Of a DNA stretch of 64,000 bases, positions 9,340 through 17,661 are shown piece after piece. Source of the stretch: Sphingorhabdus sp. (lineage in GTDB: Bacteria; Pseudomonadota; Alphaproteobacteria; Sphingomonadales; Sphingomonadaceae); NCBI GenBank assembly GCA_028279555.1, contig JANQNO010000010.1, forward strand, positions 1-64,000. Direction: 5' to 3'. Positions within the stretch are counted from its first letter, which is position 1. Each line of letters opens with the position of its first letter. Under the pieces are notes generated by a model. It saw only the letters and a program-made list of their open reading frames with translations, was not told where the DNA came from and ran no database searches. The translations under genes were made by a program, and so were the position numbers.

Positions 9340-10347
9340 TCAGGCCGCTTCCATCTCTTCCATCACATAGAGCAGGCAATCCTGGCCGATGATCCGAATG
9401 TCGAGCGTCGCCATCGAAGGTATGATGTCGCAGCAGATGAGCAGCTTCTCCCCGCGGATTTCAAACAGCTCCGCGGCGATATCGCGGCCATCGTCGGTAT
9501 GCGCTGTCAGCGGAAGGGCCGTTACGCCATCCAACGTTGCGAGCAGCTCGCCCTTTTTGAGGCATCCGAAATTATGGTGATCGAGATCGCTGCGGAAGGT
9601 GACAGCCTCGTCCCTGCCCTCAAAGCCGAAGGCCACATCCGGTTTCACCTTCACCACCGCGCGCGTTTTCAAGAGGATGATATCGCGTTTTGCCATTGGG
9701 TGGCCCGGAAGTTCATGCATATGCAGGCAGGCATCGAGAAACTCGGTCGCATGCGCCAGCCCCGCAGCCTCCCCGGCCTTGCCGCATTCGAGCGTTACCG
9801 CAGGGCAGTGCTCGGCCATTGCCATCGACTGCGTGCCCGCAGGCTGGCGGAAATAGATCGCGGTGCGCGCGAACAGCGCGGCGAGATGGAGGAAGGGCGG
9901 CGCGAGCCGGTTGATCCCGGCATAATGCGGGTTGCTGCCGGTATTATTGTGCAGGTCGACGCTGGCAAAGAGCGGAGAAGCCGTAACCGTGGCGATGACC
10001 TCGCGCATCATCGCCGCCTCGGCTGTGTCTGGCGTGGCTGTTCCGGGCCATGCGCGGTTATAGTCGCTCTGCCCCCGCGCGATGCGTTCTCCTGTCGTCG
10101 CGCCTGCCACATTGGCGATGAAAAGCCAGAGGCTGCGGGGAAGCGGCCCACCTGAATATTTGCGCAATATCGCCTGCACAGCCTGAAAGCCCGTTGGCTC
10201 GTTGCCATGCTGCAAGGCGGTCACGAAAAGCGGCGGGGACTGCCGCCCTTCCAGGCGAAAAAGCGTCGGCCCGCCCAGCAGACCTTCGACTTCGGCGGGC
10301 GCGCAGGAGAGCAGCTTGCCAGGAATGTCGTTACGTAATTTCAGCAT
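9340..10347 (-). CDS. Succinylglutamate desuccinylase/aspartoacylase-family (M14) metalloenzyme
   Basis: A 335-residue AstE/AspA-type zinc hydrolase. The zinc ligands are H47 and E50 (QHGNE) and H133 (DLHNN). The substrate-carboxylate signature DYNRAWPG is at 95-102, and the catalytic glutamate is E187 in TLECG. These enzymes hydrolyse N-acyl amino acids or small amide-linked conjugates. It lies five bases after a GCS2-type carboxylate-amine ligase, with which it is probably co-transcribed. The pairing of an amide-forming and an amide-cleaving enzyme suggests one small peptide-like metabolite. The arginine succinyltransferase genes that would mark a true astE are absent. Confidence 0.8.
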   Translation of the reverse strand: MLKLRNDIPGKLLSCAPAEVEGLLGGPTLFRLEGRQSPPLFVTALQHGNEPTGFQAVQAILRKYSGGPLPRSLWLFIANVAGATTGERIARGQSDYNRAWPGTATPDTAEAAMMREVIATVTASPLFASVDLHNNTGSNPHYAGINRLAPPFLHLAALFARTAIYFRQPAGTQSMAMAEHCPAVTLECGKAGEAAGLAHATEFLDACLHMHELPGHPMAKRDIILLKTRAVVKVKPDVAFGFEGRDEAVTFRSDLDHHNFGCLKKGELLATLDGVTALPLTAHTDDGRDIAAELFEIRGEKLLICCDIIPSMATLDIRIIGQDCLLYVMEEMEAA

Positions 10348-10352
10348 GAAGT

Positions 10353-11771
10353 TCAGATCGTCCAGCCATGCACGGGTTCGTCGCTTTGCTGCCGCTCCAG
10401 ATAGGCGGCAAGCATTCCATCCATGGCGGCATCATGGCGGCGGACATATTCGCGCTGCCAACTTGCGCCATTGCGCCCACTCGCAGCGCGCTCTGCGATA
10501 ATACCCAGATACCGGCCGATATCGGCATCGTCGATATGCAGGCTGCGCAGACCTGCCTCAGCCATCGGCAAGAAAATCTCGCCAATCAGTTTATCGAGCG
10601 GCTGGTCATCCTCGCCCCGCCAGCGAATGCGCGCTTTCAATCCATGGCGCGCGGCAGCATAGAAATTGTCACGCGCCGTGAAAAACTGACAACGTTTGTG
10701 CGGCAGAGTCTCGTCACGCGCCAGAAATGTGACCAGTCCGAAATAGAAGGCTGCGTTTGCCATGGCATCGACAATCGTCGGACCAGCAGAGACAGCGCGC
10801 TGCTCCATCCGGTAATGCGGTGTTCCGTCCTCGTCCCAGCCGATCAGCGGCCGGTTCCAGCGCCAGATCGTGCCATTTTGCAGCCGCAGATGATCGAGCT
10901 TTTCTGCGCCGCGATCCATCAGCTGCGGCAGCAGCACGGGATAACGCTGCCGATTGGCGAGGAACACTTCGCTCAGCGCCTCCTCGATAAAGCGCACGCC
11001 AAAGGTAACGCGTTCGGCATAGTCCCAGTCCCCTACCGACACCGCCTGTTCGAAAAGCGGAATGCGCGTCTCATCCCAGAGATCCCTGCCGAACAGATAG
11101 GGCGCGTTGGCCGCCACGGCGACCGCGGGAATCGAGGCAAGTTTGGAGGCATTGTAGAAATTCGCGCCCTCTGCCGCCGGGATTTTGAGGTGAATCTGGA
11201 AGGAGGTCGTGCCTGCCTCCAGCATGACGTCTGTATGCTCGCTCTCCAGGCTTTCGCGCCCATCGATCGACAGGCGGATTGGTTTGCCGCGGCGCATCTT
11301 GAAAACCTGATTATTGATCGCTTCATAGCGTTTGCCATGCGACATGTTTTCTTCGCACAGATCCTTGCCCGTGATCGTGGGCAGGATGCCGATATTGGCG
11401 AGTTTCAGATCCATATCGGCGGCAACCGAACAGGCCCTGTTCCACTGTGTCAGCAGATTTTCATGCAGGATCGACAGGGCATTGCGGTCAAGCTCGGCGG
11501 GATCGCCATTGAATTCGATGTTGAAAAGGGAAAGTTCCGGCACCACCAGCGCGCTGCCGATCGCCTCGATCAATTCCTCATTCTTCGCCGCCGGCCGCAT
11601 GTCGGCATCGACGATCCAGGCTTCAAGCTCGAAGCCGCCGGTTGCGGGCCCTTCTGAAAGTTTGCCCTCAGCCTCCAGCGCCTGCAGCAGGTCTGTCTCC
11701 GCGCGCAGACGCTCGACAAAAGCGTCATAGTCGGCATCCTCGAAATCGCTTGTCTCAAGTTCCTGGCCCAT
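10353..11771 (-). CDS. GCS2-family carboxylate-amine ligase (glutamate-cysteine ligase-like)
   Basis: This 472-residue protein belongs to the glutamine-synthetase-fold GCS2/YbdK group: GGFELEAWIVD near 45-55 (the GxExE-type metal site), an EFN-GDP segment near 87-91 (FNIEFNGDPAEL), and the later HYRMEQRAVSAGPTIVDAMANAAFYFGL region. Members join an amino group to the carboxylate of glutamate or related acids with ATP. It is longer than E. coli YbdK and has an extended C-terminal helical region. It is followed five bases later by the AstE-like gene. Whether it makes gamma-glutamylcysteine cannot be decided from the sequence. Confidence 0.75.
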   Translation of the reverse strand: MGQELETSDFEDADYDAFVERLRAETDLLQALEAEGKLSEGPATGGFELEAWIVDADMRPAAKNEELIEAIGSALVVPELSLFNIEFNGDPAELDRNALSILHENLLTQWNRACSVAADMDLKLANIGILPTITGKDLCEENMSHGKRYEAINNQVFKMRRGKPIRLSIDGRESLESEHTDVMLEAGTTSFQIHLKIPAAEGANFYNASKLASIPAVAVAANAPYLFGRDLWDETRIPLFEQAVSVGDWDYAERVTFGVRFIEEALSEVFLANRQRYPVLLPQLMDRGAEKLDHLRLQNGTIWRWNRPLIGWDEDGTPHYRMEQRAVSAGPTIVDAMANAAFYFGLVTFLARDETLPHKRCQFFTARDNFYAAARHGLKARIRWRGEDDQPLDKLIGEIFLPMAEAGLRSLHIDDADIGRYLGIIAERAASGRNGASWQREYVRRHDAAMDGMLAAYLERQQSDEPVHGWTI

Positions 11772-11795
11772 GAACCCCTCAAACTGCTTTTGCCG

Positions 11796-12434
11796 CTATC
11801 CCGGCAGTTTGACAAGCGGTCCGCCGATTTCAATTGCCCGCTTGTAGGCATCACGCGCCATCAGCCGCTCCAGATAGCTTTTGGCATTCGGGCGCTGATC
11901 GAGCATTCCAGTGAGATTGATCAGTTCCAGCAGATATTCCATATTGATATCTGCGCCGGTAAATCCGCTTTCCAGCAAAAACTCGCGCCCCTCCAGATGC
12001 GCATCGACATAATCCAGCAGCTTGGTGACCTCGCCGCCGACAAAACCCTGCAAAAGAGGAAGCTTGTCGAGCCCGCCAAAACGCGGCCCGAGCATCGTCA
12101 GCAGCACCGGCATCGCCAGCGTGCCTTCGGTAAATTGCATCCATTCAAGATAGGCGCTGCGCTCTGCCTCCCCCGGGGCCACGCCCAGCTTCCCGGCACC
12201 ATGCGTCTCAATCAGATATTCGATGATCGCGCCCGATTCCATCATCACCCGGCCATCGACATCGACCGCCGGTGCCTTGCCGAGCGGGTGGATAGCAAAG
12301 AGGTCATCCTGTGAGCGGTTGGTGGTCTCGTCGCGGTGATGCTCGACAATACTGTAACCGATATCGAGCTCCTCGAGCAGCCAGATAATCCGGGTCGAGC
12401 GCGAGTAACGCAGATGGTGCAGGGTGATGGTCAT
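11796..12434 (-). CDS. Glutathione S-transferase family protein
   Basis: A 212-residue GST with an N-terminal thioredoxin-like half (MTITLHHLRYSRSTRIIWLLEEL, catalytic Ser/Thr/Tyr region at its start), the cis-proline context GKAPAVDVDG, the MESGAIIEYL glutathione-binding turn, and an all-helical C-terminal half. The frame stays open upstream to 12665, but that extension translates a palindromic repeat. The start at 12434 is chosen because GAGAGGAAA sits just before it. It is separated from the next upstream GST by 208 bases containing that repeat. Confidence 0.88.
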   Translation of the reverse strand: MTITLHHLRYSRSTRIIWLLEELDIGYSIVEHHRDETTNRSQDDLFAIHPLGKAPAVDVDGRVMMESGAIIEYLIETHGAGKLGVAPGEAERSAYLEWMQFTEGTLAMPVLLTMLGPRFGGLDKLPLLQGFVGGEVTKLLDYVDAHLEGREFLLESGFTGADINMEYLLELINLTGMLDQRPNAKSYLERLMARDAYKRAIEIGGPLVKLPG

Positions 12435-12446
12435 CGAATTTCCTCT

Positions 12447-12619
12447 CGTCATTCCGGACGTTACGGCAGCAGAAATCTGTGATTTCGCTGCTGCTGTTAG
12501 AGCCGGAATCCAGTCAACTTTCCAGCCAAAAAGGAAGGCTGACTGGATTCCCGCCTGCCCTGCAGGCAGTTTATCCTGAGCGGCTGCCGCAGGCATGCAG
12601 CCGAAGGGCGGGAATGACG
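12447..12619. repeat. MITE-like palindromic element between two GST genes
   Basis: The 173-base element is bounded by perfect 9-bp inverted ends, CGTCATTCC (12447-12455) and GGAATGACG (12611-12619). Inside is a second perfect inverted pair, GGAATCCAGTCA (12505-12516) with 12540-12551. The terminal sequence and the ATCCAG/CTGGAT internal motif match the element inside sufC (32466-32535), so both belong to one family. It carries no gene of its own. Confidence 0.8.
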
Positions 12620-12642
12620 AAAGAAAGACGGCTCCTTCTTTT

Positions 12643-13329
12643 CTACCCGGTCCGGTAATCCGCAACCAGATCGCCGGTTGCCGCTATCTCCTCTTCATGC
12701 CCCTTTTCGCGCCAGCTTTCCTGCAAGGCTTCTTCCTCCCATTGCCGCATGGCAGGATGCGCGATGATATGCTCAGCCCATTCGCGGCCCGCTTTTCCGA
12801 CATCGAGATCGAATGTCCGCACCCGGTATGCCACGGGCGCGAAAAAGGCATCGGCGGCAGTGAATCTATCGCCGCCCAGCCAGGGCCCGCCGAAACGCTC
12901 CAGCCCTTCCTCCCATAGTTCGCGGATGCGCGCGACATCTTTCTTAAGCGCCGCCGACATAGGCCGGGGTTTGACCCGCACGCCGACATTCATCGGGCAA
13001 TCATTCCTCAGCGCGGAAAAACCGCTGTGCATTTCAGCCACCGCACATTGCGCATAGGCACGGGCAGCCTCCTCATCCGGCCAGACGCCCTGATGCCGCT
13101 CGGCGAGATAAAGCGTGATGCCCAGCGAATCGTATATCGTACGCTCGCCATCGATCAGGGCGGGCACCTGCCCGGTCGGTGAGAATGTGCGGAAGGCGTC
13201 ATAATTGACCATCGCAGCGAAGGGCTCGATCCGGTCCTCGAATGGAATATCGAGCGCCTTCATCAAGATCCAGGGACGCAAGGACCAGCTGGAATAGTTC
13301 CGGTTCGCGGTAATGAGGGTGTAGGTCAT
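12643..13329 (-). CDS. Glutathione S-transferase family protein
   Basis: This 228-residue GST starts TLITANRNYSSWSLRPWILMKAL, the SSWSxRPW motif of a bacterial subgroup in which a serine activates glutathione. The cis-proline region is FSPTGQVPALID and the glutathione-binding turn is YDSLGITLYLAER, followed by a helical C-terminal domain. The ATG overlaps the stop of the methyltransferase gene upstream (ATGA on the minus strand), so it is the last member of a long overlapping gene chain that begins at scoA. Confidence 0.88.
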   Translation of the reverse strand: MTYTLITANRNYSSWSLRPWILMKALDIPFEDRIEPFAAMVNYDAFRTFSPTGQVPALIDGERTIYDSLGITLYLAERHQGVWPDEEAARAYAQCAVAEMHSGFSALRNDCPMNVGVRVKPRPMSAALKKDVARIRELWEEGLERFGGPWLGGDRFTAADAFFAPVAYRVRTFDLDVGKAGREWAEHIIAHPAMRQWEEEALQESWREKGHEEEIAATGDLVADYRTG

Positions 13330-13991
13330 TTTCTTTTTCCACGCAGGAACAACATGTTCCCCCTAAGCACAGTCGCCTGAATATCGAAATAACCTCCGAA
13401 CGCAGTTTCGATATCACCGGCAGTCTCGGGTTCGGCAGCTTCGCCGCGCCGATGAAGCAATCTCAGCATGCCATCACCTATTCTTCTACCTGACAAAACG
13501 AGACAACAAAGCGCAGCCGGCGCTGCCGGCTCAAGCAGGGCGGCAAAGGCGGGCAAATAGCAGGAACGGCTTCCAAATAAATGCGTCATGCCCCAGCTCA
13601 TTCCACCTGCAAAACTTTTGTCATCGAAAGGCGGTGCCAATGCATCACCCTGAAGAAATCTGCCAGACGGCAGGCGCTTCGCACCGCGCTCAATCATGCC
13701 CAGCGAACGGTCAAACAGAAGCAAGCGGCCTTCATGTCCCTGATAGGCGCTAGCGGTGAAGATCAGAGAGCCGCAGCCATAGTCGATGATCGGCTCTAGC
13801 CCCTCCGATTGCCCTAGAAAATCAGTCGCAGCCTCGACATAGGCCGACTTCGGACATCCCCACACCAGCCGGTTATAAATGGCATTTCCGACGAGCAGAT
13901 CATACCCGGCTGCCATACTGTCATATGACGACTCTCTTTGATCGGTCGGCAAGCTGCTCAGAATGCCAGGAGTCAGCTGATGAAATGTCAT
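13326..13991 (-). CDS. Class I SAM-dependent methyltransferase-like protein
   Basis: A 221-residue protein with a Rossmann methyltransferase core: PIIDYGCGSLIFTASAYQGHEG (glycine-rich SAM loop, with a slightly unusual YGCGSLIF), LLLFDRSLGMIERGAKR (motif II acidic residue), and FLQGDALAPPFDDKSF (motif III/IV). The start at 13991 forms an ATGA overlap with the membrane-protein gene upstream. A longer reading frame to 14261 only shadows that gene. The substrate is unknown; the operon context (CoA transferase, GST) does not settle it. Confidence 0.75.
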   Translation of the reverse strand: MTFHQLTPGILSSLPTDQRESSYDSMAAGYDLLVGNAIYNRLVWGCPKSAYVEAATDFLGQSEGLEPIIDYGCGSLIFTASAYQGHEGRLLLFDRSLGMIERGAKRLPSGRFLQGDALAPPFDDKSFAGGMSWGMTHLFGSRSCYLPAFAALLEPAAPAALCCLVLSGRRIGDGMLRLLHRRGEAAEPETAGDIETAFGGYFDIQATVLRGNMLFLRGKRK

Positions 13992-14452
13992 CAGCAAGAT
14001 TTTGCCGACAAGGCATTCCAGGCGCGCCATGTCCCCACGGCGTAGGCAACACCATAGACCAGCACGATCAGCGACGACCAAACCGTAAACGCATCGGTCA
14101 GTTCGGGCTTCCACAGATGAAGCGGGACAAGCGCCAGCCCGCGCAGCAGGTAGATCGCCGATATGACCACAAGCCCGGTGCGCAAGAGGGGCAGCCGGGG
14201 CAACCTGCCCGCACCTGAAAAGGCATAAGCTGCCCAGATCGCCAGTATCCCCGCGATACATATTGTCATATAGACAAGGCTCGGGTCGCCCCGCTCATAT
14301 GCCTGAATCGATTGTTCAGGCGCGCCGAAGAAGCGAAACCAGTCTGGCCCGCCCAGGATGCAACCAATATGCAGCAGCGACGCGGCAATCGAGAGCCAGC
14401 CTCCAATAATGAGCCAGCGGCTGCCAGGCGAAGCTGATACGCGCCGCGACAA
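13991..14452 (-). CDS. Four-helix membrane protein of unknown function
   Basis: This 153-residue protein has four predicted membrane helices (WLIIGGWLSIAASLLHIGCIL, VYMTICIAGILAIWAAYAF, LVVISAIYLLRGLALVPL, SSLIVLVYGVAYAVGTW). The only available start is TTG at 14452, directly after the TAA stop of the upstream gene and in the same frame. A weak CAGGGCG precedes it. I do not recognise the family by name. It ends with an ATGA overlap into the methyltransferase gene. Confidence 0.6.
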   Translation of the reverse strand: MSRRVSASPGSRWLIIGGWLSIAASLLHIGCILGGPDWFRFFGAPEQSIQAYERGDPSLVYMTICIAGILAIWAAYAFSGAGRLPRLPLLRTGLVVISAIYLLRGLALVPLHLWKPELTDAFTVWSSLIVLVYGVAYAVGTWRAWNALSAKSC

Positions 14453-14803
14453 TTATCGCGCCCTGATTGCAAAAATTGCCGGTACCAGCATCAGCCAGAA
14501 ACCGGAAGCGGGCATCAGCAGGATGCCAAGCAGCGAAATCGCCAGCAGCGCCCATCCAGTTATTGCAAGCTTGTGCTTCAGGCCATTTACCTCAAGCTGG
14601 TCGACCGCGAATCCCGTCGTCGCCATGAAGAAGCCGGATATCAAAAACCAGCTTACTGCTGCGCGCATCGGGTCTTCGCCGACCGTGTCGAATAGCCCGT
14701 CTGCCAGCAATCCTCCGACTATGCCGCCAAAGACGGCAAAACCGAACAGCGTGTGGAGTGCAGCGATCGCAAGAATGCTTCGCCCGATCCACCTGTTTCG
14801 CAT
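14453..14803 (-). CDS. DUF6463-like small membrane protein
   Basis: A 116-residue protein with four hydrophobic helices and the opening RNRWIGRSILAIAALHTLFGFAVFGGIVGGLLADG, which I associate with the DUF6463 family (moderate certainty). Function is unknown. The ATG overlaps the scoB stop (TGATG). The TAA stop is immediately followed, in frame, by the TTG start of another membrane protein. Confidence 0.65.
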   Translation of the reverse strand: MRNRWIGRSILAIAALHTLFGFAVFGGIVGGLLADGLFDTVGEDPMRAAVSWFLISGFFMATTGFAVDQLEVNGLKHKLAITGWALLAISLLGILLMPASGFWLMLVPAIFAIRAR

Positions 14804-15474
14804 CAGAGCGCAACCTCATATTTCGCCGTCGTGGCCGCAGCGACATCCTCTTCGCTGACGCCCGGTGCGAGTTCGATCAACCGGAAGGGACTGTCATGAT
14901 CGGCGCGGTGGAACACGCAGAGATTGGTGATGATCATATCGACGACATTGGTGCCGGTGAGCGGCAGCGTGCATGCAGGAATGAATTTGGGGTCTCCCGC
15001 CTTCGACTGGTGGTCCATCACCACGATGATTTTCTTCACGCCTGCGACCAGATCCATCGCGCCGCCCATCCCCTTTATCATCTTGCCCGGGATCATCCAG
15101 TTGGCGATATCTCCATTCTCGGCCACCTCCATCGCGCCGAGCACGGTGAGGTCGATATGCCCGCCGCGGATCATCGCGAAGCTGTCGGACGATGAAAAAT
15201 AGCTCGATGTCGGCAGCTCGCTGATGGTCTGCTTGCCGGCGTTGATCAGGTCGGCGTCGACTTCGTCCTGATAGGGAAAGGGGCCGATGCCCAGCATGCC
15301 ATTCTCGCTCTGCAGCGTGACCTCCATCCCGCCCGGGATATGGTTCGCCACCAGCGTCGGAATGCCGATGCCGAGATTGACATAATAGCCGTCTTCCAGC
15401 TCCTGCGCCGCGCGCGCGGCCATTTCATCGCGGCTCCAACCCTTTGGCTCTTGTCCTTTGCTTTCTGCGCTCAT
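14803..15474 (-). CDS. scoB: 3-oxoacid CoA-transferase subunit B
   Basis: A 223-residue beta subunit of a succinyl-CoA:3-oxoacid CoA-transferase. [18 protein letters not shown] opens the CoA-binding region, and the catalytic glutamate lies in [13 protein letters not shown] near residue 57. The C-terminal part has [19 protein letters not shown]. With subunit A it transfers CoA to acetoacetate or related 3-oxoacids in ketone-body or aromatic catabolism. Unusually, two other genes separate it from scoA, although the whole set is one overlapping chain. Its ATG overlaps the stop of the small conserved gene upstream by one base. Confidence 0.92.
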   Translation of the reverse strand: MSAESKGQEPKGWSRDEMAARAAQELEDGYYVNLGIGIPTLVANHIPGGMEVTLQSENGMLGIGPFPYQDEVDADLINAGKQTISELPTSSYFSSSDSFAMIRGGHIDLTVLGAMEVAENGDIANWMIPGKMIKGMGGAMDLVAGVKKIIVVMDHQSKAGDPKFIPACTLPLTGTNVVDMIITNLCVFHRADHDSPFRLIELAPGVSEEDVAAATTAKYEVAL

Positions 15475-15806
15475 CAGATCAGCCCCAAATCATCATCTTT
15501 TGTTCCGATAGAATTTTCATCCGGCAGCGGTGCCGGATTTTTGCGCTCGGCATCGAGGCCCTCCCAGATACGCTCGAGAGCTTGCTGCTCGCTGATGCCC
15601 ACCGCCTTTGCCCATCCGCGTGCAGCATGGCGGATGCAATCGACCATTGCGATGCCGAATGTGGCCGGATCGGGTGCGAGCGCGACGGGATTGACGAAAC
15701 AGGTGACCGGGCCGTTCTCCTTTGCCCAGACGCGCAGAAACTCCTTATGGCCCTGCACCATATCGGCATAGGGCATCAGATCGATCGGGATGGGTTTATT
15801 GGTCAT
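15474..15806 (-). CDS. Small conserved protein within the CoA-transferase operon (possibly DUF5076)
   Basis: A 110-residue soluble protein beginning [27 protein letters not shown] and containing [35 protein letters not shown]. This resembles a small family (I recall DUF5076) that sits beside CoA-transferase genes in sphingomonads; that recollection is only moderately firm. The start at 15806 is supported by a strong GGAGG site and an ATGA overlap with the phosphatase gene. No catalytic motif is obvious. Confidence 0.65.
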   Translation of the reverse strand: MTNKPIPIDLMPYADMVQGHKEFLRVWAKENGPVTCFVNPVALAPDPATFGIAMVDCIRHAARGWAKAVGISEQQALERIWEGLDAERKNPAPLPDENSIGTKDDDLGLI

Positions 15807-16714
15807 TCTTGCTCCTCCGGGCTCCACCGCGTTTCGGCGGGGAAAACCTCATCATAGCTTCCAGCAATGTCCGGCCCATAAACAGGATTCGGCAGAATAA
15901 ACCATCCCTTTCCCCAAAGCGGCGAAAAACTGCGATGGCCGGAGAGAGCCTTGCGCTGCATCGGGCGAAGCGCCGGCCTGTTGAAGATGTCAGCAATATC
16001 GCCGAGCTGATCCCCGACCAGTGCAATCACGCAATAGTCATTTGAGATGATCGCGCGGCGGCCATCCTTGCCCGATCCGTCGGGCGCATCTCCACGCAGG
16101 AAAAGACTCTCGCCATGCTTGAATTCGCCGAGCCCCGCTGCTGCCAATGTGGCTTCTGTACCGCCCGGATTGTGGTTCGAGCGGTTGGTGTTGACGATGA
16201 CGGTAATGCCTGCCTTGCGCAAGCGATCGAAAGCCTCGATCGACCCGGGCGTCGCAAGCGCTTTGCCTGCGCCGGTTTTTTCCCACTGGGACCAGACTTT
16301 CGGATCGAAATCCCTGCCTTGCTCGGCCATGTAGCGGGTGACGCCCATATTCCAAAGCAGCGTCTCATCTGCATCGAAGACTGCGGCAAGCGGCTTGTTT
16401 CCGCATGCCAGCCATCTCGGGTCTTCACCGTCACTGCCGATCGCCAGCACAACCGAATTTTCCGGGCGCTCGGCCGCCATTTTTTCGGCATAGTCTGCAA
16501 TTTCTGCCCAGCTCTGGCGCAGTATGATGCTCGATTCCGCAGAGCCATATAACCACTGCAAATTTGGATTCGGCGAATTTTCAGTCGGCGTCTCACCAAT
16601 CTGACCGGCCGCCTCTTCGGCAGTGAATGCAGTCGGCGATGTCTGCGTGGTTGCGCAGGCTTGGAAAGAGAGAGCAGCCAGCAAGAGTAAGATAGTTGGT
16701 TGTATAGGTTTCAT
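15803..16714 (-). CDS. HAD subfamily IIIB acid phosphatase-like lipoprotein
   Basis: This 303-residue protein has a lipoprotein-like signal (PTILLLLAALSFQAC, with a non-ideal lipobox) and the HAD core AVFDADETLLWN near residue 114, where the two aspartates are nucleophile and acid/base. Motif II is VIVNTNRSN, and KDGRRAIISNDYCVIALVGDQLGDI supplies motifs III and IV. The layout matches class C/e(P4)-type acid phosphatases that act on nucleotides or phosphomonoesters in the periplasm. The ATG at 16714 is chosen for its GGAGCC site. It separates scoA from scoB in the same transcript. Confidence 0.8.
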   Translation of the reverse strand: MKPIQPTILLLLAALSFQACATTQTSPTAFTAEEAAGQIGETPTENSPNPNLQWLYGSAESSIILRQSWAEIADYAEKMAAERPENSVVLAIGSDGEDPRWLACGNKPLAAVFDADETLLWNMGVTRYMAEQGRDFDPKVWSQWEKTGAGKALATPGSIEAFDRLRKAGITVIVNTNRSNHNPGGTEATLAAAGLGEFKHGESLFLRGDAPDGSGKDGRRAIISNDYCVIALVGDQLGDIADIFNRPALRPMQRKALSGHRSFSPLWGKGWFILPNPVYGPDIAGSYDEVFPAETRWSPEEQE

Positions 16715-16762
16715 ATCGGCTCCAATCATGGATGCAGGCGCGGACCCATGATAACTTTTGCG

Positions 16763-17470
16763 TCAGGCCGCCTCCCTTTCGCGCGTGGTTTCAAACTCGA
16801 TTTTCTTGTCATAGGGCGCACCCGATATCAGCCGCTTCACATAGATGCTGGGCAGGTGGATGCAGTCGGGGTCGAGCTCTCCCACCTCGACGATCTCTTC
16901 CACCTCGGCCACGCAGATTTTGCCTGCAGTCGCCATCGGCTGGTTGAAATTGCGCGCCGTTTTCCGAAAGACCAGATTACCCGCCTTGTCGGCCTTCCAG
17001 CCCTTGACGATACACAGATCGGCATAGATGCCGCGTTCGAGGATATAGTCCTCGCCCTCGAACTGCTTCACTTCCTTGCCTTCGGCGACCTGCGTGCCGA
17101 CACCGGTCTTGGTATAGAAGCCGGGGATGCCCGCACCGCCCGCACGGCAGCGTTCGGCAAGCGTGCCTTGCGGACAGAATTCGACCTCGAGCTCACCCGC
17201 CAGGAACTGCCGTTCAAACTCCTTGTTTTCGCCAACATAGGAGCTGATCATCTTCTTGACCTGACGGGTCCGCAAAAGCTTGCCCAGCCCCTCGCCATCG
17301 ATCCCGGCATTGTTGGAGGCGATGGTCAGATCCTTGACGCCCGAATCGCGCACCGCGTCGATCAGCCGCTCGGGAATACCGCAGAGGCCAAAGCCGCCCG
17401 CACAAATATGCATGCCGTCGAACAGCAGCCCGTCGAGAGCGGCAGCGGCGTCCGGATAGATTTTCTGCAT
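16763..17470 (-). CDS. scoA: 3-oxoacid CoA-transferase subunit A
   Basis: This 235-residue alpha subunit has the characteristic [27 protein letters not shown] start, the [15 protein letters not shown] segment and [29 protein letters not shown]-type region (here [19 protein letters not shown]). It pairs with the scoB product to activate 3-oxoacids with CoA. It heads a chain of eight minus-strand genes running to 12643. The gap to the phosphatase gene is 48 bases and all later junctions overlap or touch. It is divergent from the universal stress gene. Confidence 0.92.
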   Translation of the reverse strand: MQKIYPDAAAALDGLLFDGMHICAGGFGLCGIPERLIDAVRDSGVKDLTIASNNAGIDGEGLGKLLRTRQVKKMISSYVGENKEFERQFLAGELEVEFCPQGTLAERCRAGGAGIPGFYTKTGVGTQVAEGKEVKQFEGEDYILERGIYADLCIVKGWKADKAGNLVFRKTARNFNQPMATAGKICVAEVEEIVEVGELDPDCIHLPSIYVKRLISGAPYDKKIEFETTREREAA

Positions 17471-17568
17471 GGGGAATCTGCCTGCTATATTGGAAATCTC
17501 GCCACGCGATAACGCGCCCGCATGACAAGGGCAAGTATCCTCGGTACATGCCGAAATTCACCCCCTGT

Positions 17569-17609
17569 TTGACCAACATCAATGACCAGGAGCAGGACTC
17601 GCCTATCCT
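17569..17609 (+). promoter_or_regulatory. FNR/FixK-type box and -10 upstream of the universal stress gene
   Basis: TTGAC-CAAC-ATCAA (17569-17582) matches the FNR/FixK consensus TTGAT-N4-ATCAA at nine of ten fixed positions. A TATCCT hexamer lies at 17604-17609. If that is the -10, transcription starts near 17616 and the box centre falls at about -40, the classical class II activator position. This suggests induction under low oxygen. It is an inference from spacing; no regulator gene is in the window. Confidence 0.55.
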
Positions 17610-17661
17610 GCTCCGCAAGAGGCGGGAAACACAGCCCGCCGGAATAAAGGAGGACGGAGTC

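Noticed and set aside
12435-12665. N-terminal extension of the first GST
   Set aside because: It translates a palindromic repeat (AGQAGIQ-like peptide); a good ribosome site and conserved start are at 12434.
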